A stretch of 64,000 nucleotides of DNA from Sanguibacter gelidistatuariae (GTDB lineage: Bacteria; Actinomycetota; Actinomycetes; Actinomycetales; Cellulomonadaceae): positions 1-64,000 of the forward strand of contig NZ_FMYH01000002.1 in NCBI RefSeq assembly GCF_900096585.1. Direction: 5' to 3'. A model generated the notes under the pieces. The model ran no database searches, had not been told where the DNA came from, and saw only the letters and a program-made list of their open reading frames with translations. This document shows positions 36,599-44,087 of the stretch, one piece after another (position 1 is the first letter of the stretch; every line of letters starts with the position of its first letter). A program made the position numbers and the translations under genes.

Positions 36599-37779
36599 GC
36601 GCCGGGCATCCGGCGCTGGGTGAGCAGCGCGGACTCGACCGTGAGCCCGGGGCCGAAGGCCATCGCGCACACCCGCTGGGTGGTCGCCCCGCCTGCGGCG
36701 CCGGCGTGCAGCAGCCGTCGCAGGACGAACAGGACCGTCGCGCTCGACATGTTGCCGTGCTCGGTGAGTGTGCTGCGCGACGGCTCGAGCTGGCGGTCGG
36801 AGAGCGACAGTGCGTGCTGGACCTTGTCCAGGATCGACCGGCCGCCCGGATGGATCGCCCACAGGTCGATCGCGGACGCCGGCCGACCCGCGAGGTTCGG
36901 GTCGCCCATGAGCAGCGGCGCGAGCGCGGAATCGATGTGCTCGCCGATGATCGCGGGTACGTACCGGCTCAGCACCATCTCGAAGCCCTGGTCGCCGATG
37001 GTCCAGGCCATGTCGCTCTCGCCCACGGGGGTCAGCGTCGTCTCGAAGGCATCCAGCTCGAGCACTGCTGCACTGGGGGAGGCGGGGGAACCGAGGGGCT
37101 CCCGTCCGGTGACCACGGCCGCCGCCGCGCCGTCGGAGAACACCGACGACGCGACGATCGTGTCCGGGTCGTCGCTCGCCCTCAGGTGCAGCGAGCACAG
37201 CTCGACGCACACCACGAGCACAACTGCCCCCGGGTCGGCCACGCAGAAGGACCGCGCGGCCCGCAGCGCGGGGAAGGCCGCGTAGCAGCCCATGAAGCCC
37301 AGGTGATAGCGCTGTGTGCGGGGAGAGAGCCCCAGCTCACGCACGAGCGCGTAGTCCGGACCGGGGGCGTAGAAGCCCGTGCACGAGACGGTCACCACGT
37401 GCGTGACGTCCGCGGCCTCGATCCCGGGAGCCGCCTCGAGGGCGCGACGCGCGGCGGTCAGGATCAGCTCCGGGCACCGCGCGGCGTAGACGGCGTTGCG
37501 GGTCCCGGTGCTCGGGGTGAGGACCAGGCCGGCGTCGGCATCGTAGAACACCGGGGCGGCGCCGTAGCGGTCTGCGCCCTGGATGCCACGTGGGGAGCCG
37601 TCCAGCTCGTCGATCACGGTGTGCCGACTGTCGATCGCCGACGCGTCGAAGGCCGCGGTGATGAGCCGCTGGGCGAGCCGGCTGCGTCCCGGCTGGGCCA
37701 GGAAGAGGTCACGGATCTCGCCCTGCTTCACCTCGACGGACGGCACGGCGGTCTCGATCGATCGGATGCTGATGACCAT
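36595..37779 (-). CDS. Type III polyketide synthase (chalcone/stilbene synthase family)
   Basis: A 394-residue homodimeric condensing enzyme that extends an acyl-CoA starter with malonyl-type units and cyclises it. The catalytic triad is visible: C165 in GFMGCYAAF, H310 in WAIHPGGRSIL and N343 in LTEHGNMSSATVLFVL. The C-terminal loop MAFGPGLTVESALL is typical. It is the first gene of a three-gene operon with methyltransferase and flavin hydroxylase, suggesting a methylated alkylresorcinol or similar phenolic lipid. The start ATG lies only about 45 bp from the edge of a broken aroE gene on the other strand. Confidence 0.94.
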   Translation of the reverse strand: MVISIRSIETAVPSVEVKQGEIRDLFLAQPGRSRLAQRLITAAFDASAIDSRHTVIDELDGSPRGIQGADRYGAAPVFYDADAGLVLTPSTGTRNAVYAARCPELILTAARRALEAAPGIEAADVTHVVTVSCTGFYAPGPDYALVRELGLSPRTQRYHLGFMGCYAAFPALRAARSFCVADPGAVVLVVCVELCSLHLRASDDPDTIVASSVFSDGAAAAVVTGREPLGSPASPSAAVLELDAFETTLTPVGESDMAWTIGDQGFEMVLSRYVPAIIGEHIDSALAPLLMGDPNLAGRPASAIDLWAIHPGGRSILDKVQHALSLSDRQLEPSRSTLTEHGNMSSATVLFVLRRLLHAGAAGGATTQRVCAMAFGPGLTVESALLTQRRMPGA

Positions 37780-37825
37780 TCGTCACTGTAACTCCGGCCC
37801 GCGACCGCCGCCCGACCGCCGCCCC

Positions 37826-38299
37826 GCGAGTGGCAACACCATCGTCAACGACGACGGGGTGCTCACCGCCTACAACACCGACTACTCCGCCGTCGCCGCC
37901 CTGCGCCGTGCCGGGTTCACCCGCGGGACGGTCGTCGCCCGCAACGAGGTCACCGGACGGGCGCTCGCGGATCTCGCGGGGTTCACCTGGCAGAGCGAGA
38001 CCGGTTCTACGACCGCCGACCTCCTCGTCAACGCCACCCCGATCGGGATGGTCGGCTCGGAGCAGGCGGACGTCCAGTCTTTCGAGGATGCGACGATCGC
38101 CGCCGCGCGCACGGTCTTCGACGTCGTGGCCTTCCCCTCCGAGACGCCGCTGGTCCGGGCCGCTCGGTCGGCCGGACGTGCCGTCATCACGGGTGCGGAG
38201 GTGATCGCCCTGCAGGCCGCCGAGCAGTTTGCGCTCTACACCGGCGTCCGCCCGACGCCGGAGCAGGTCGCCCGCGCGTCGGCTTTCTCCCGGGCGTGA
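37826..38299 (+). pseudogene. aroE: Shikimate dehydrogenase remnant, 5' truncated with internal deletion
   Basis: The frame reads NTIVNDDGVLTAYNTDYSAV, then VNATPIGMVG and ends FALYTGVRPTPEQVARASA, matching the middle and C-terminus of AroE. About the first 85-90 residues (shikimate-binding SxS and catalytic Lys) are absent; upstream in frame is only antisense of the PKS start region. The stretch after DYSAV jumps straight to LRRAGFTRGTVVARNEVTGR. This skips about 25-30 residues that normally carry the NADP-binding GxGGxx(A/S) loop. Both losses rule out activity. It ends inside a strong terminator, so it is an old gene end left in place. Confidence 0.8.
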
Positions 38300-38338
38300 C
38301 ACGAGGCCGCGCAGGACGTTCCCTGCGCGGCCTCGTGT
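38299..38338. terminator. Strong hairpin terminator after the aroE remnant
   Basis: The arm 38299-38315 pairs perfectly with 38322-38338: 17 bp with a 6-base loop (ACGTTC). It overlaps the last base of the aroE stop codon and lies 15 bases from the end of the convergent ugpQ gene. It probably works in both directions. There is no U-tract. Confidence 0.85.
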
Positions 38339-38353
38339 GGCGGGTCTGTCGAC

Positions 38354-39157
38354 TCAGGTGCTCGTCCTCAGCCGCCCTGACTCAGTCACGCTGCGCCCCC
38401 AGTCACTCTGCGCCGACAACCACCCGCGGAGCGCGTCCGGCCGGTCGGTGATGATCGCGTCGACGCCCGCCTCGGTGAGTGCGGCCCACTCCTCGGGCTC
38501 GTTCGCCGTCCACACCATCACCTGCAGGCCCGCGCCGTGCAGCTTGCCGAGCAGCTCGGGGTGGGCGCGCAGCAGCTCGCCGTGCGGGTTGCAGGCCATG
38601 ACGCCGAGCTCCGTGCACATGTCGAACAGAGTGTCGTCCGCGTCGGCGATGAGCAGGCCGCGGCGCAGCTCGGGTGCCACCTCGGCCAGGACCGCGACCG
38701 TGCCGGGGTAAAAGCTCTGCACGATCACCCGGTCGCCAAGACCGGCCGAGCGGATCGCCGCGACGACCGATCGAGCACCGACCGAGTCCCACTCGCCCTT
38801 GAGCTCGAGCAGCAGGTCGATCCCGCGCCGGGCCACGAGGAACTCGGTGACCTCGGTGAAGGTCGGCACCCGCTGGCCGGAATAGGCGGGTGAGAACCAG
38901 CTGCCGGCGTCGAGACGGCGCAGCTCGGCCAGGTCGAGGTCGGTCACCGCACCCGAGCCGTCGGTCGTCGCGTCGACCGTGTCGTCGTGGATGACCACGG
39001 CCACGCCGTCGGCGCTCAGCTGGACGTCGATCTCGATGCTGTCTGCGCCCGCGCGCCAGGCTGCCTCGAGGGCGACCAGGGTGTTCTGCGGGGCGACCCG
39101 GGAGTTCCCGCGGTGGGCGATCACGAGCGGGCGGGCCGGCGTCGGGAGAGCGGTCAC
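38354..39157 (-). CDS. ugpQ: Glycerophosphodiester phosphodiesterase
   Basis: A 267-residue cytoplasmic GDPD that cleaves glycerophosphodiesters to glycerol 3-phosphate and an alcohol. It has LVIAHRGNSRVAPQNTL with the catalytic HRG, then IEIDVQLSADGVAVVIHDDT with the E-x-D metal ligands and second catalytic His. TGSGAVTDLDLAELRRL-type and LLLELKGEWDS segments follow. The start overlaps the stop of the binding-protein gene by four bases. The gene order permease-permease-binding protein-GDPD is that of ugpA-E-B-Q. Confidence 0.9.
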   Translation of the reverse strand: MTALPTPARPLVIAHRGNSRVAPQNTLVALEAAWRAGADSIEIDVQLSADGVAVVIHDDTVDATTDGSGAVTDLDLAELRRLDAGSWFSPAYSGQRVPTFTEVTEFLVARRGIDLLLELKGEWDSVGARSVVAAIRSAGLGDRVIVQSFYPGTVAVLAEVAPELRRGLLIADADDTLFDMCTELGVMACNPHGELLRAHPELLGKLHGAGLQVMVWTANEPEEWAALTEAGVDAIITDRPDALRGWLSAQSDWGRSVTESGRLRTST

Positions 39158-40536
39158 AGGTAGGGCTCCACGTTCTCCTGGAAGGCCTTCTGCAGGCGAG
39201 GAGTGATCGAGGCCCAGGCCGTCGCGGCGGGCACGTTCTTGAGCACCATCTGCTCGATCCCTTCGGTGATGATCTGGTCACCGCCCGGCACGAACACCCG
39301 GACCCAGTCCTGCGTTCGGGTCTTCGTCTCGAGCTGGTCGATCGCGGTGCGGAACTGGGGGGTGGTCGCGTAGACCTCTGTCATGATCGCACCCTCCTGG
39401 GCGGAGGTGCGCACCGGCATGTACCCGGTGTTCTGGGAGAAGTACGCGGTGTTGTCGGCGTCGGTGATGAAGGCGAGGAACATCGCGGCGGCCAGCTGCT
39501 GCTCGGGGGTCCGCGAGGCAGGGATGGCCAGGCCGGTGCCGCCGGTCGGCACACCCGAGCCCTTCGGGCCGTCCGGCAGGAAGCTTGTACCGAGGTTGAA
39601 GGTCGCGGCCTCGAGCAGGCCCTTGAGGGAGCCGGTCGAGCCGACCATGGAGCCGAAGATCCCGGCGGCGAAGTCCGCGCTCGTGTCGGTGCCCAGGCCG
39701 GCGACCTTGGAGTCGTTGAACAGGGCGCGGATGAAGTCACCCGCGGCCTCCGCCTCGGGGGTGTCGAGGGTGACGGTCCAGTCCTTGGAGTAGGCGCCTC
39801 CCTGGCCCCAGATGACGTTCTCCATCCACCAGCCCGCCCAGCTGGTCCCGGTGTCCAAACCGAGGGGCGCGCCGTCGGCCGGGAGCAGCGCGGCGAGCTT
39901 CGGGGCCCACTCCTCGAGCTCGGCCCACGTCGCGGGGCCGCGGTCGGGCAGACCGGCCTTGGCCCACAGGTCGCGGTTGTAGTAGAAGAGCGGAGTGGAC
40001 CGGGCGTAGGGGGCCGCCCAGTGCTGGGAGTCGAACTCGTAGTCGGAGTACAACGTGGCGTTGAAGTCGGACGTGTCCACCTCGAGGTGCTTGAACACGT
40101 CGTCGAGCGGCATGATCTGGCTGTTGAGGAAGTATCGGAACCACCAGACGTCGCTCGAGATGACGAGGTCGGGCAGGTTGGAGGTCGAGGACGCGGCCTG
40201 GAAGCGCTGGGCGACCTCGTCGTAGTTGGCGCCCGCGGTCACGTGCTTGATCGTGATCTCGGGGTGGACCTTGGCGAAGCGGGCGATGAGCTCTTCCTCG
40301 ATCGCCTTGGAGGCGCCGGGGTGGTTGCTCCACCAGGTGATCTCGCTCGCGGGTGTGATCGTTGACCAGTCGGTCGTGGCAGTGGTCTTGGCGCGCGCGG
40401 TGTCCTCCGTGACGGAGGGGCCGCTGCACGCGGCCAGCGTGAGGCCGAGGGCGCCCAGGCCGCTGAGCTGCAGGAGGTTGCGCCGAGACGGCTGCCAGGG
40501 GATGCCGGACGAGAACGTGCGGGACGAAGTCGACAC
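39154..40536 (-). CDS. ugpB: ABC transporter substrate-binding lipoprotein (UgpB-like)
   Basis: A 460-residue family 1 binding protein. A twin-arginine-like start (PSRRNLLQLSG) leads into a lipobox LTLAAC, so it should be exported folded or unfolded and anchored to the membrane as a lipoprotein. Mature motifs include ITWWSNHPGASKAIEEELIA and APYARSTPLFYYNRDLWAKA, as in sn-glycerol-3-phosphate or sugar binding proteins. The GTG 40536 start has GGAG about ten bases upstream. Coupling to a GDPD suggests glycerol 3-phosphate or a glycerophosphodiester as ligand; a sugar cannot be excluded. Confidence 0.85.
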   Translation of the reverse strand: MSTSSRTFSSGIPWQPSRRNLLQLSGLGALGLTLAACSGPSVTEDTARAKTTATTDWSTITPASEITWWSNHPGASKAIEEELIARFAKVHPEITIKHVTAGANYDEVAQRFQAASSTSNLPDLVISSDVWWFRYFLNSQIMPLDDVFKHLEVDTSDFNATLYSDYEFDSQHWAAPYARSTPLFYYNRDLWAKAGLPDRGPATWAELEEWAPKLAALLPADGAPLGLDTGTSWAGWWMENVIWGQGGAYSKDWTVTLDTPEAEAAGDFIRALFNDSKVAGLGTDTSADFAAGIFGSMVGSTGSLKGLLEAATFNLGTSFLPDGPKGSGVPTGGTGLAIPASRTPEQQLAAAMFLAFITDADNTAYFSQNTGYMPVRTSAQEGAIMTEVYATTPQFRTAIDQLETKTRTQDWVRVFVPGGDQIITEGIEQMVLKNVPAATAWASITPRLQKAFQENVEPYL

Positions 40537-40598
40537 GAGAAGTGCTCCTTGGGTGTGGTGGTGCTCAGGGGGTGGAGGGACGAGGAAGAGTGCGGCGG

Positions 40599-41486
40599 TC
40601 AGCCGGTGACGGCGCCCGCGGTCAGGCCGGCGACGAGCCGGCGCTGCAGGACGAGGAAGACGGCCAGGATCGGCGCGGTGACCAAGACGGTCGCGGCCAT
40701 CAGGACGCCCCAGTTGTTCATCCCGTCGACGTTCTGCAGCAGGGTGAGCCCGAGCGGCAGCGTCATGAGCTCCGCGTTGTCGATCACGAGGAAGGGCCAC
40801 AGGTAGTCGTTCCATTCCGCGACCATCGAGACGAGCCCGACGGCCGCGATGGTCGGCAGGGACATGGGGATGACAAAGCCCCACAGACGGCGCCAGTGAC
40901 CGGCGCCGTCGAGCTGGGCTGCCTCGAGGATGGACGCGGGCAGGGTGAGGAAGTGCTGGCGGAACAGGAAGGTCCCGAAGGCGCTCGCCAGCCCCGGCAC
41001 AAGCACGCCCTGGTAGGTGTTGAGCCAGCCCAAGGACGCCACGAGCGTGTAGTTCGGGATGATCGTGATCTGCGCCGGGATGAGCAGCGCGAAGATCACC
41101 AGGGCGAAGATCGCCTTCTTGAAGGGGAACTCGAGGAAGACGAGCGCGTAGGCGCAGCACAGCCCGAGCAGCATCTTCAGGCTCGCGCCGACGACCGTGA
41201 GGCCGAGGCTGTTGAGGAAGAGTCGCCCGATCGGCAGGGTGTCGGCGACCTGGGCGTAGTTGGCCGGGTCGAGGCTGGTCGGGAGCCACTGCAGCGGCAG
41301 CGAGTACAGCTCGCTCGGCTGCTTGAAGCTCGCGAAGAGCATCCACACCAGCGGGACCGACATGATCGCCACGGCCACGATCATCGTCACGTACGACGCG
41401 GCATCGGCTCCTGCCCGACGCCGGGCCGCGCGCCGGGCGGGGCCGGCTGCGGGAACTTTTGCGCGGACGGGGACGAGGACGCTCAT
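40599..41486 (-). CDS. ugpE: ABC transporter permease (UgpE/MalG type)
   Basis: A 295-residue membrane subunit with six helices. The EAA loop that contacts the ATPase reads EAAQLDGAGHWRRLWGFVIP, the usual form for CUT1-family permeases. An Arg/Ala-rich cytoplasmic N-terminus of about 30 residues precedes the first helix. Its ATG overlaps the stop of the partner permease. No ATPase gene lies in this operon, so it must share an ATPase such as MsiK encoded elsewhere. Confidence 0.88.
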   Translation of the reverse strand: MSVLVPVRAKVPAAGPARRAARRRAGADAASYVTMIVAVAIMSVPLVWMLFASFKQPSELYSLPLQWLPTSLDPANYAQVADTLPIGRLFLNSLGLTVVGASLKMLLGLCCAYALVFLEFPFKKAIFALVIFALLIPAQITIIPNYTLVASLGWLNTYQGVLVPGLASAFGTFLFRQHFLTLPASILEAAQLDGAGHWRRLWGFVIPMSLPTIAAVGLVSMVAEWNDYLWPFLVIDNAELMTLPLGLTLLQNVDGMNNWGVLMAATVLVTAPILAVFLVLQRRLVAGLTAGAVTG

Positions 41487-42484
41487 CAGTAGTGCACCTT
41501 CCGCTCGACAAACTTCAGCTGGACGACGGTGATCACCAGCAGGACGACGAAGAGGATCGTGGCGACGGCGGAGGCGTAGCCCGCGCGGCCGGAGACGAAG
41601 CTCTCCTGGTAGATCTGGTACATGAGGGTGGTCGTGCCGCCGAGCGGGCCGCCCTTGGTCATCGCGTGGATGATGTCGAAGGACTGCAGCGAGCTGAGCA
41701 GGGTCGTGACCGACAGGAAGAACGTCGTCGGGCCGAGCAGCGGGAGGACCACGGACCGCAGCGTCCGGCCGGAGCTGGCGCCGTCGAGGGCAGCGGCGTC
41801 GCGCAGCTCCTGGGGGACGGCCTGCAGGCCGGCCAGGTAGATGAGGGCGACGTAGCCGACGTTCTTCCACAGGTAGACGACGATGACCATGGTCAGCGCC
41901 CAGGGGGAGTCGTTGTACCAGTCGGGCGAGCTCAGTCCCACCCACTTCAGGGCAGTGGACATAAGCCCGTACCGCGGGTCGAAGATGAACAGCCAGAGCA
42001 TGCCCACCGCGATACCGGACAGCACGTACGGGGCGAACACGACCGTGCGGGCGACGCCGCGCCCGAACAGCTTGCGGTTGAGCAGCAGCGCCAGGCCGAG
42101 CCCGATGAGCAGCGAGCCGCCGACCGTAGCCACAGTGAAGATCGCCGTCGTGGTGAGCACCTGGGGTGTACGGGGGTCGGAGAACCACTCGACGTAGTTG
42201 CCCAGGCCCACGGACCGGGCGTTGGGGGATCCGATGTTCCACTGCAGGGTCGAGTACTGGAAGCTCTGCAGGAGCGGCTTGTAGACGAAGACGATGAGCA
42301 GCGCGACGTTGGGGCCGGCGAGGAGGAGGAATGTCAGGTAGGTCTTCCACCTGGAGCGGGTGAGGCGCCGGCGGGGTGAGTGCCGCACTGTCGGTCGCAC
42401 GGAGCCGGGCCGGTTGGTGGAGGTCGGTCGGGAGGATGGAGCGAGCGGTTCCGAGGCCGCGGTGGTGATCTGCGCGGTGGTCAT
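41486..42484 (-). CDS. ugpA: ABC transporter permease (UgpA/MalF type)
   Basis: A 332-residue membrane subunit with six main helices after a basic 50-residue N-terminus. The EAA loop reads DAAALDGASSGRTLRSVVLP. YLAGLQAVPQELRD and ITKGGPLG-type segments (HAMTKGGPLGGTTTLMYQIY) are standard for CUT1 permeases. It is the first gene of the four-gene ugp-like operon and is transcribed divergently from the amidohydrolase gene. The shared 215-bp gap contains nested inverted repeats. Confidence 0.88.
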   Translation of the reverse strand: MTTAQITTAASEPLAPSSRPTSTNRPGSVRPTVRHSPRRRLTRSRWKTYLTFLLLAGPNVALLIVFVYKPLLQSFQYSTLQWNIGSPNARSVGLGNYVEWFSDPRTPQVLTTTAIFTVATVGGSLLIGLGLALLLNRKLFGRGVARTVVFAPYVLSGIAVGMLWLFIFDPRYGLMSTALKWVGLSSPDWYNDSPWALTMVIVVYLWKNVGYVALIYLAGLQAVPQELRDAAALDGASSGRTLRSVVLPLLGPTTFFLSVTTLLSSLQSFDIIHAMTKGGPLGGTTTLMYQIYQESFVSGRAGYASAVATILFVVLLVITVVQLKFVERKVHY

Positions 42485-42540
42485 CTGGGGGACTCCAGTC
42501 GTGGGCGGGGCAACGCCGCAACCCTAGGGACGTCAGGGGC

Positions 42541-42581
42541 CGCGAACGGCCTTTTTTGGCCTCGTTTGGCGACTGTTCGCG
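42541..42581. repeat. Nested inverted repeats in the ugpA/amidohydrolase divergent promoter
   Basis: CGCGAAC (42541-42547) and GTTCGCG (42575-42581) form outer 7-bp arms. Just inside, GGCC-TTTTTT-GGCC (42548-42561) forms a small palindrome. The element sits 57 bp from the ugpA start and about 120 bp from the amidohydrolase start. It may be an operator for one of the two divergent operons, or a hairpin in the ugp leader. Confidence 0.4.
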
Positions 42582-42699
42582 GGGAGTTCATCCGCCGCTC
42601 GGACGCGGCATATCCAGGTCGCCGGAGCGCCACCGGAAGGCCCCCGGGCGTTCGCCTGGAGTCCTTTTTGCGGATGTGTCGCTGGTAGTCTCCGGGTCC

Positions 42700-43893
42700 A
42701 TGAGCCCACTCACCGCGCCGGTTGGCCTCGTGGTCCGCGGCGCCCACGTCATGGACGCCGACGGGGCCTTCTCGGTGGCACGCATCGAGGTCTCCGGAGG
42801 CCGGATCGTCGCCGTCGAGCGCCGGCCGGGCGCGGCTGGTGATGAGCGACCTGGTGGGTCGGAGATCGTCGAGGCGACCGGTCTCTGGCTGATTCCCGGC
42901 ATCGTCGACTGCCACACCCACCTCGGCTGGACCACGTTCCTGCACGACGACGAGCCCGAGGCCGGCCCGGGTGGTGACGTCCGCGCGCGGCGTCGGGCGC
43001 TGGTGGCCCCCGCACTGGCGGCGACCTTGCGGGCGGGCGTGACCAGCGCCCGCGACGCAGGCGGCGCCGAGGCCGAGCTGCGGGACGAGGTCGCGGCCGG
43101 CGTGCTCCCGGGCCCGCGGCTCGCCGTCGCGGTCGAGATCATCACGGCGCAGGCGTCCTCCGGCGGGGCGGACAACGGCGTCGAGCACCTGCGCGAGCGG
43201 GTCCGCGGCCTCGTGGCTCGGGGCGCAGACTGGATCAAGCTCATGGCTACCGGCGGTGTGATGGCCGCGGCGGGAACCGAGCTCGAGTCGGCCTTCAGCG
43301 AGGAGGAGATCTTCGCGGTTGTCGACGAGGCGCGAGTGCTCGGGGCCAGAGTCATGGTCCACGCGTGGGGAGGTCCCGCGGTCACGCACGCGATCGCCGC
43401 GGGGGCCGCGTCGATCGAGCACGGGATCTTCCTGACCCGGGAGCAGGCGGTCGCCGGTGCCGCGAACGGCACGGTGCTCGTGCCCACGCTGGCCATCTAC
43501 GCCGAGGTGGCCCAGATGGCGGAGCGGGGAGAGCTGCCGTCATCCGTGCTGGATCGGGTCCGTCGCGTGGTCGCCGCTCACCCCGTCGCCGTCCGGACGG
43601 CCCACGAGGCGGGCATGCGGATCGTGCTCGGCAGCGACTACGGGACGACCGACCAGCACGGGCGGAACCTCACGGAGATCGACCATCTGGCGCGAGCAGG
43701 CCTGGGCGCGCGGCACGCGTTGCTCGCGGCGACCCGCAACGGAGCCGAGCTGCTCGGCGGCGGATCGGGTCTGCTCGAGGTGGGCGAGGTCTTCGACGCG
43801 GTCCTGCTCGACGCCGATCCGCGCGACACGGGCATCTTTCTCCGACCTGACGCGGTCGTCGCCGTGTATCAAGACGGTCAAAAGGTGCGCTGA
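42700..43893 (+). CDS. Metal-dependent amidohydrolase family protein
   Basis: A 397-residue TIM-barrel amidohydrolase. Metal ligands are visible as HTH in IPGIVDCHTHLGWTTF, the bridging lysine in DWIKLMATGGVM, His in VMVHAWGGPAVTHA and ASIEHGIFL, and the Asp in RIVLGSDYGTTDQHGR. This pattern fits the imidazolonepropionase/prolidase-like branch (subtype with carboxylated Lys). Substrate unknown. It stands directly before a dipeptide-type ABC importer and aminotransferase, so it may cleave the imported compound. It has no signal peptide. Confidence 0.85.
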   Translation: MSPLTAPVGLVVRGAHVMDADGAFSVARIEVSGGRIVAVERRPGAAGDERPGGSEIVEATGLWLIPGIVDCHTHLGWTTFLHDDEPEAGPGGDVRARRRALVAPALAATLRAGVTSARDAGGAEAELRDEVAAGVLPGPRLAVAVEIITAQASSGGADNGVEHLRERVRGLVARGADWIKLMATGGVMAAAGTELESAFSEEEIFAVVDEARVLGARVMVHAWGGPAVTHAIAAGAASIEHGIFLTREQAVAGAANGTVLVPTLAIYAEVAQMAERGELPSSVLDRVRRVVAAHPVAVRTAHEAGMRIVLGSDYGTTDQHGRNLTEIDHLARAGLGARHALLAATRNGAELLGGGSGLLEVGEVFDAVLLDADPRDTGIFLRPDAVVAVYQDGQKVR

Positions 43894-43904
43894 ACTGCAT
43901 CTTT

Positions 43905-43939
43905 GTCTTTTTGAGACGGAGGTCTTGATATTTGAGACG
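43905..43939. promoter_or_regulatory. Tandem GTCT...TTTGAGACG elements upstream of the dipeptide ABC operon
   Basis: TTTGAGACG occurs at 43910-43918 and again at 43931-43939, exactly 21 bp apart. Each is preceded by a GTCTT, at 43905 and 43922, giving imperfect GTCT/AGAC inverted repeats. The pair lies in a locally AT-rich stretch between the amidohydrolase stop and the binding-protein gene, about 150 bp before its start. Two identical sites two helical turns apart suggest an operator for the downstream operon. Confidence 0.45.
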
Positions 43940-44087
43940 ATGCGGGTCGGTGCGTCGAGACGTGCAAACGTAGGACGACTACTCGACCGAGTGGAGCATG
44001 CTGTTGTCCCGCTCGGCACTCCTGCCGATCTGGCATCCCCGCGGGCCCGCGCTCTTGTGCGCGGCCCCCACAGAAGGAAGTACGGAC

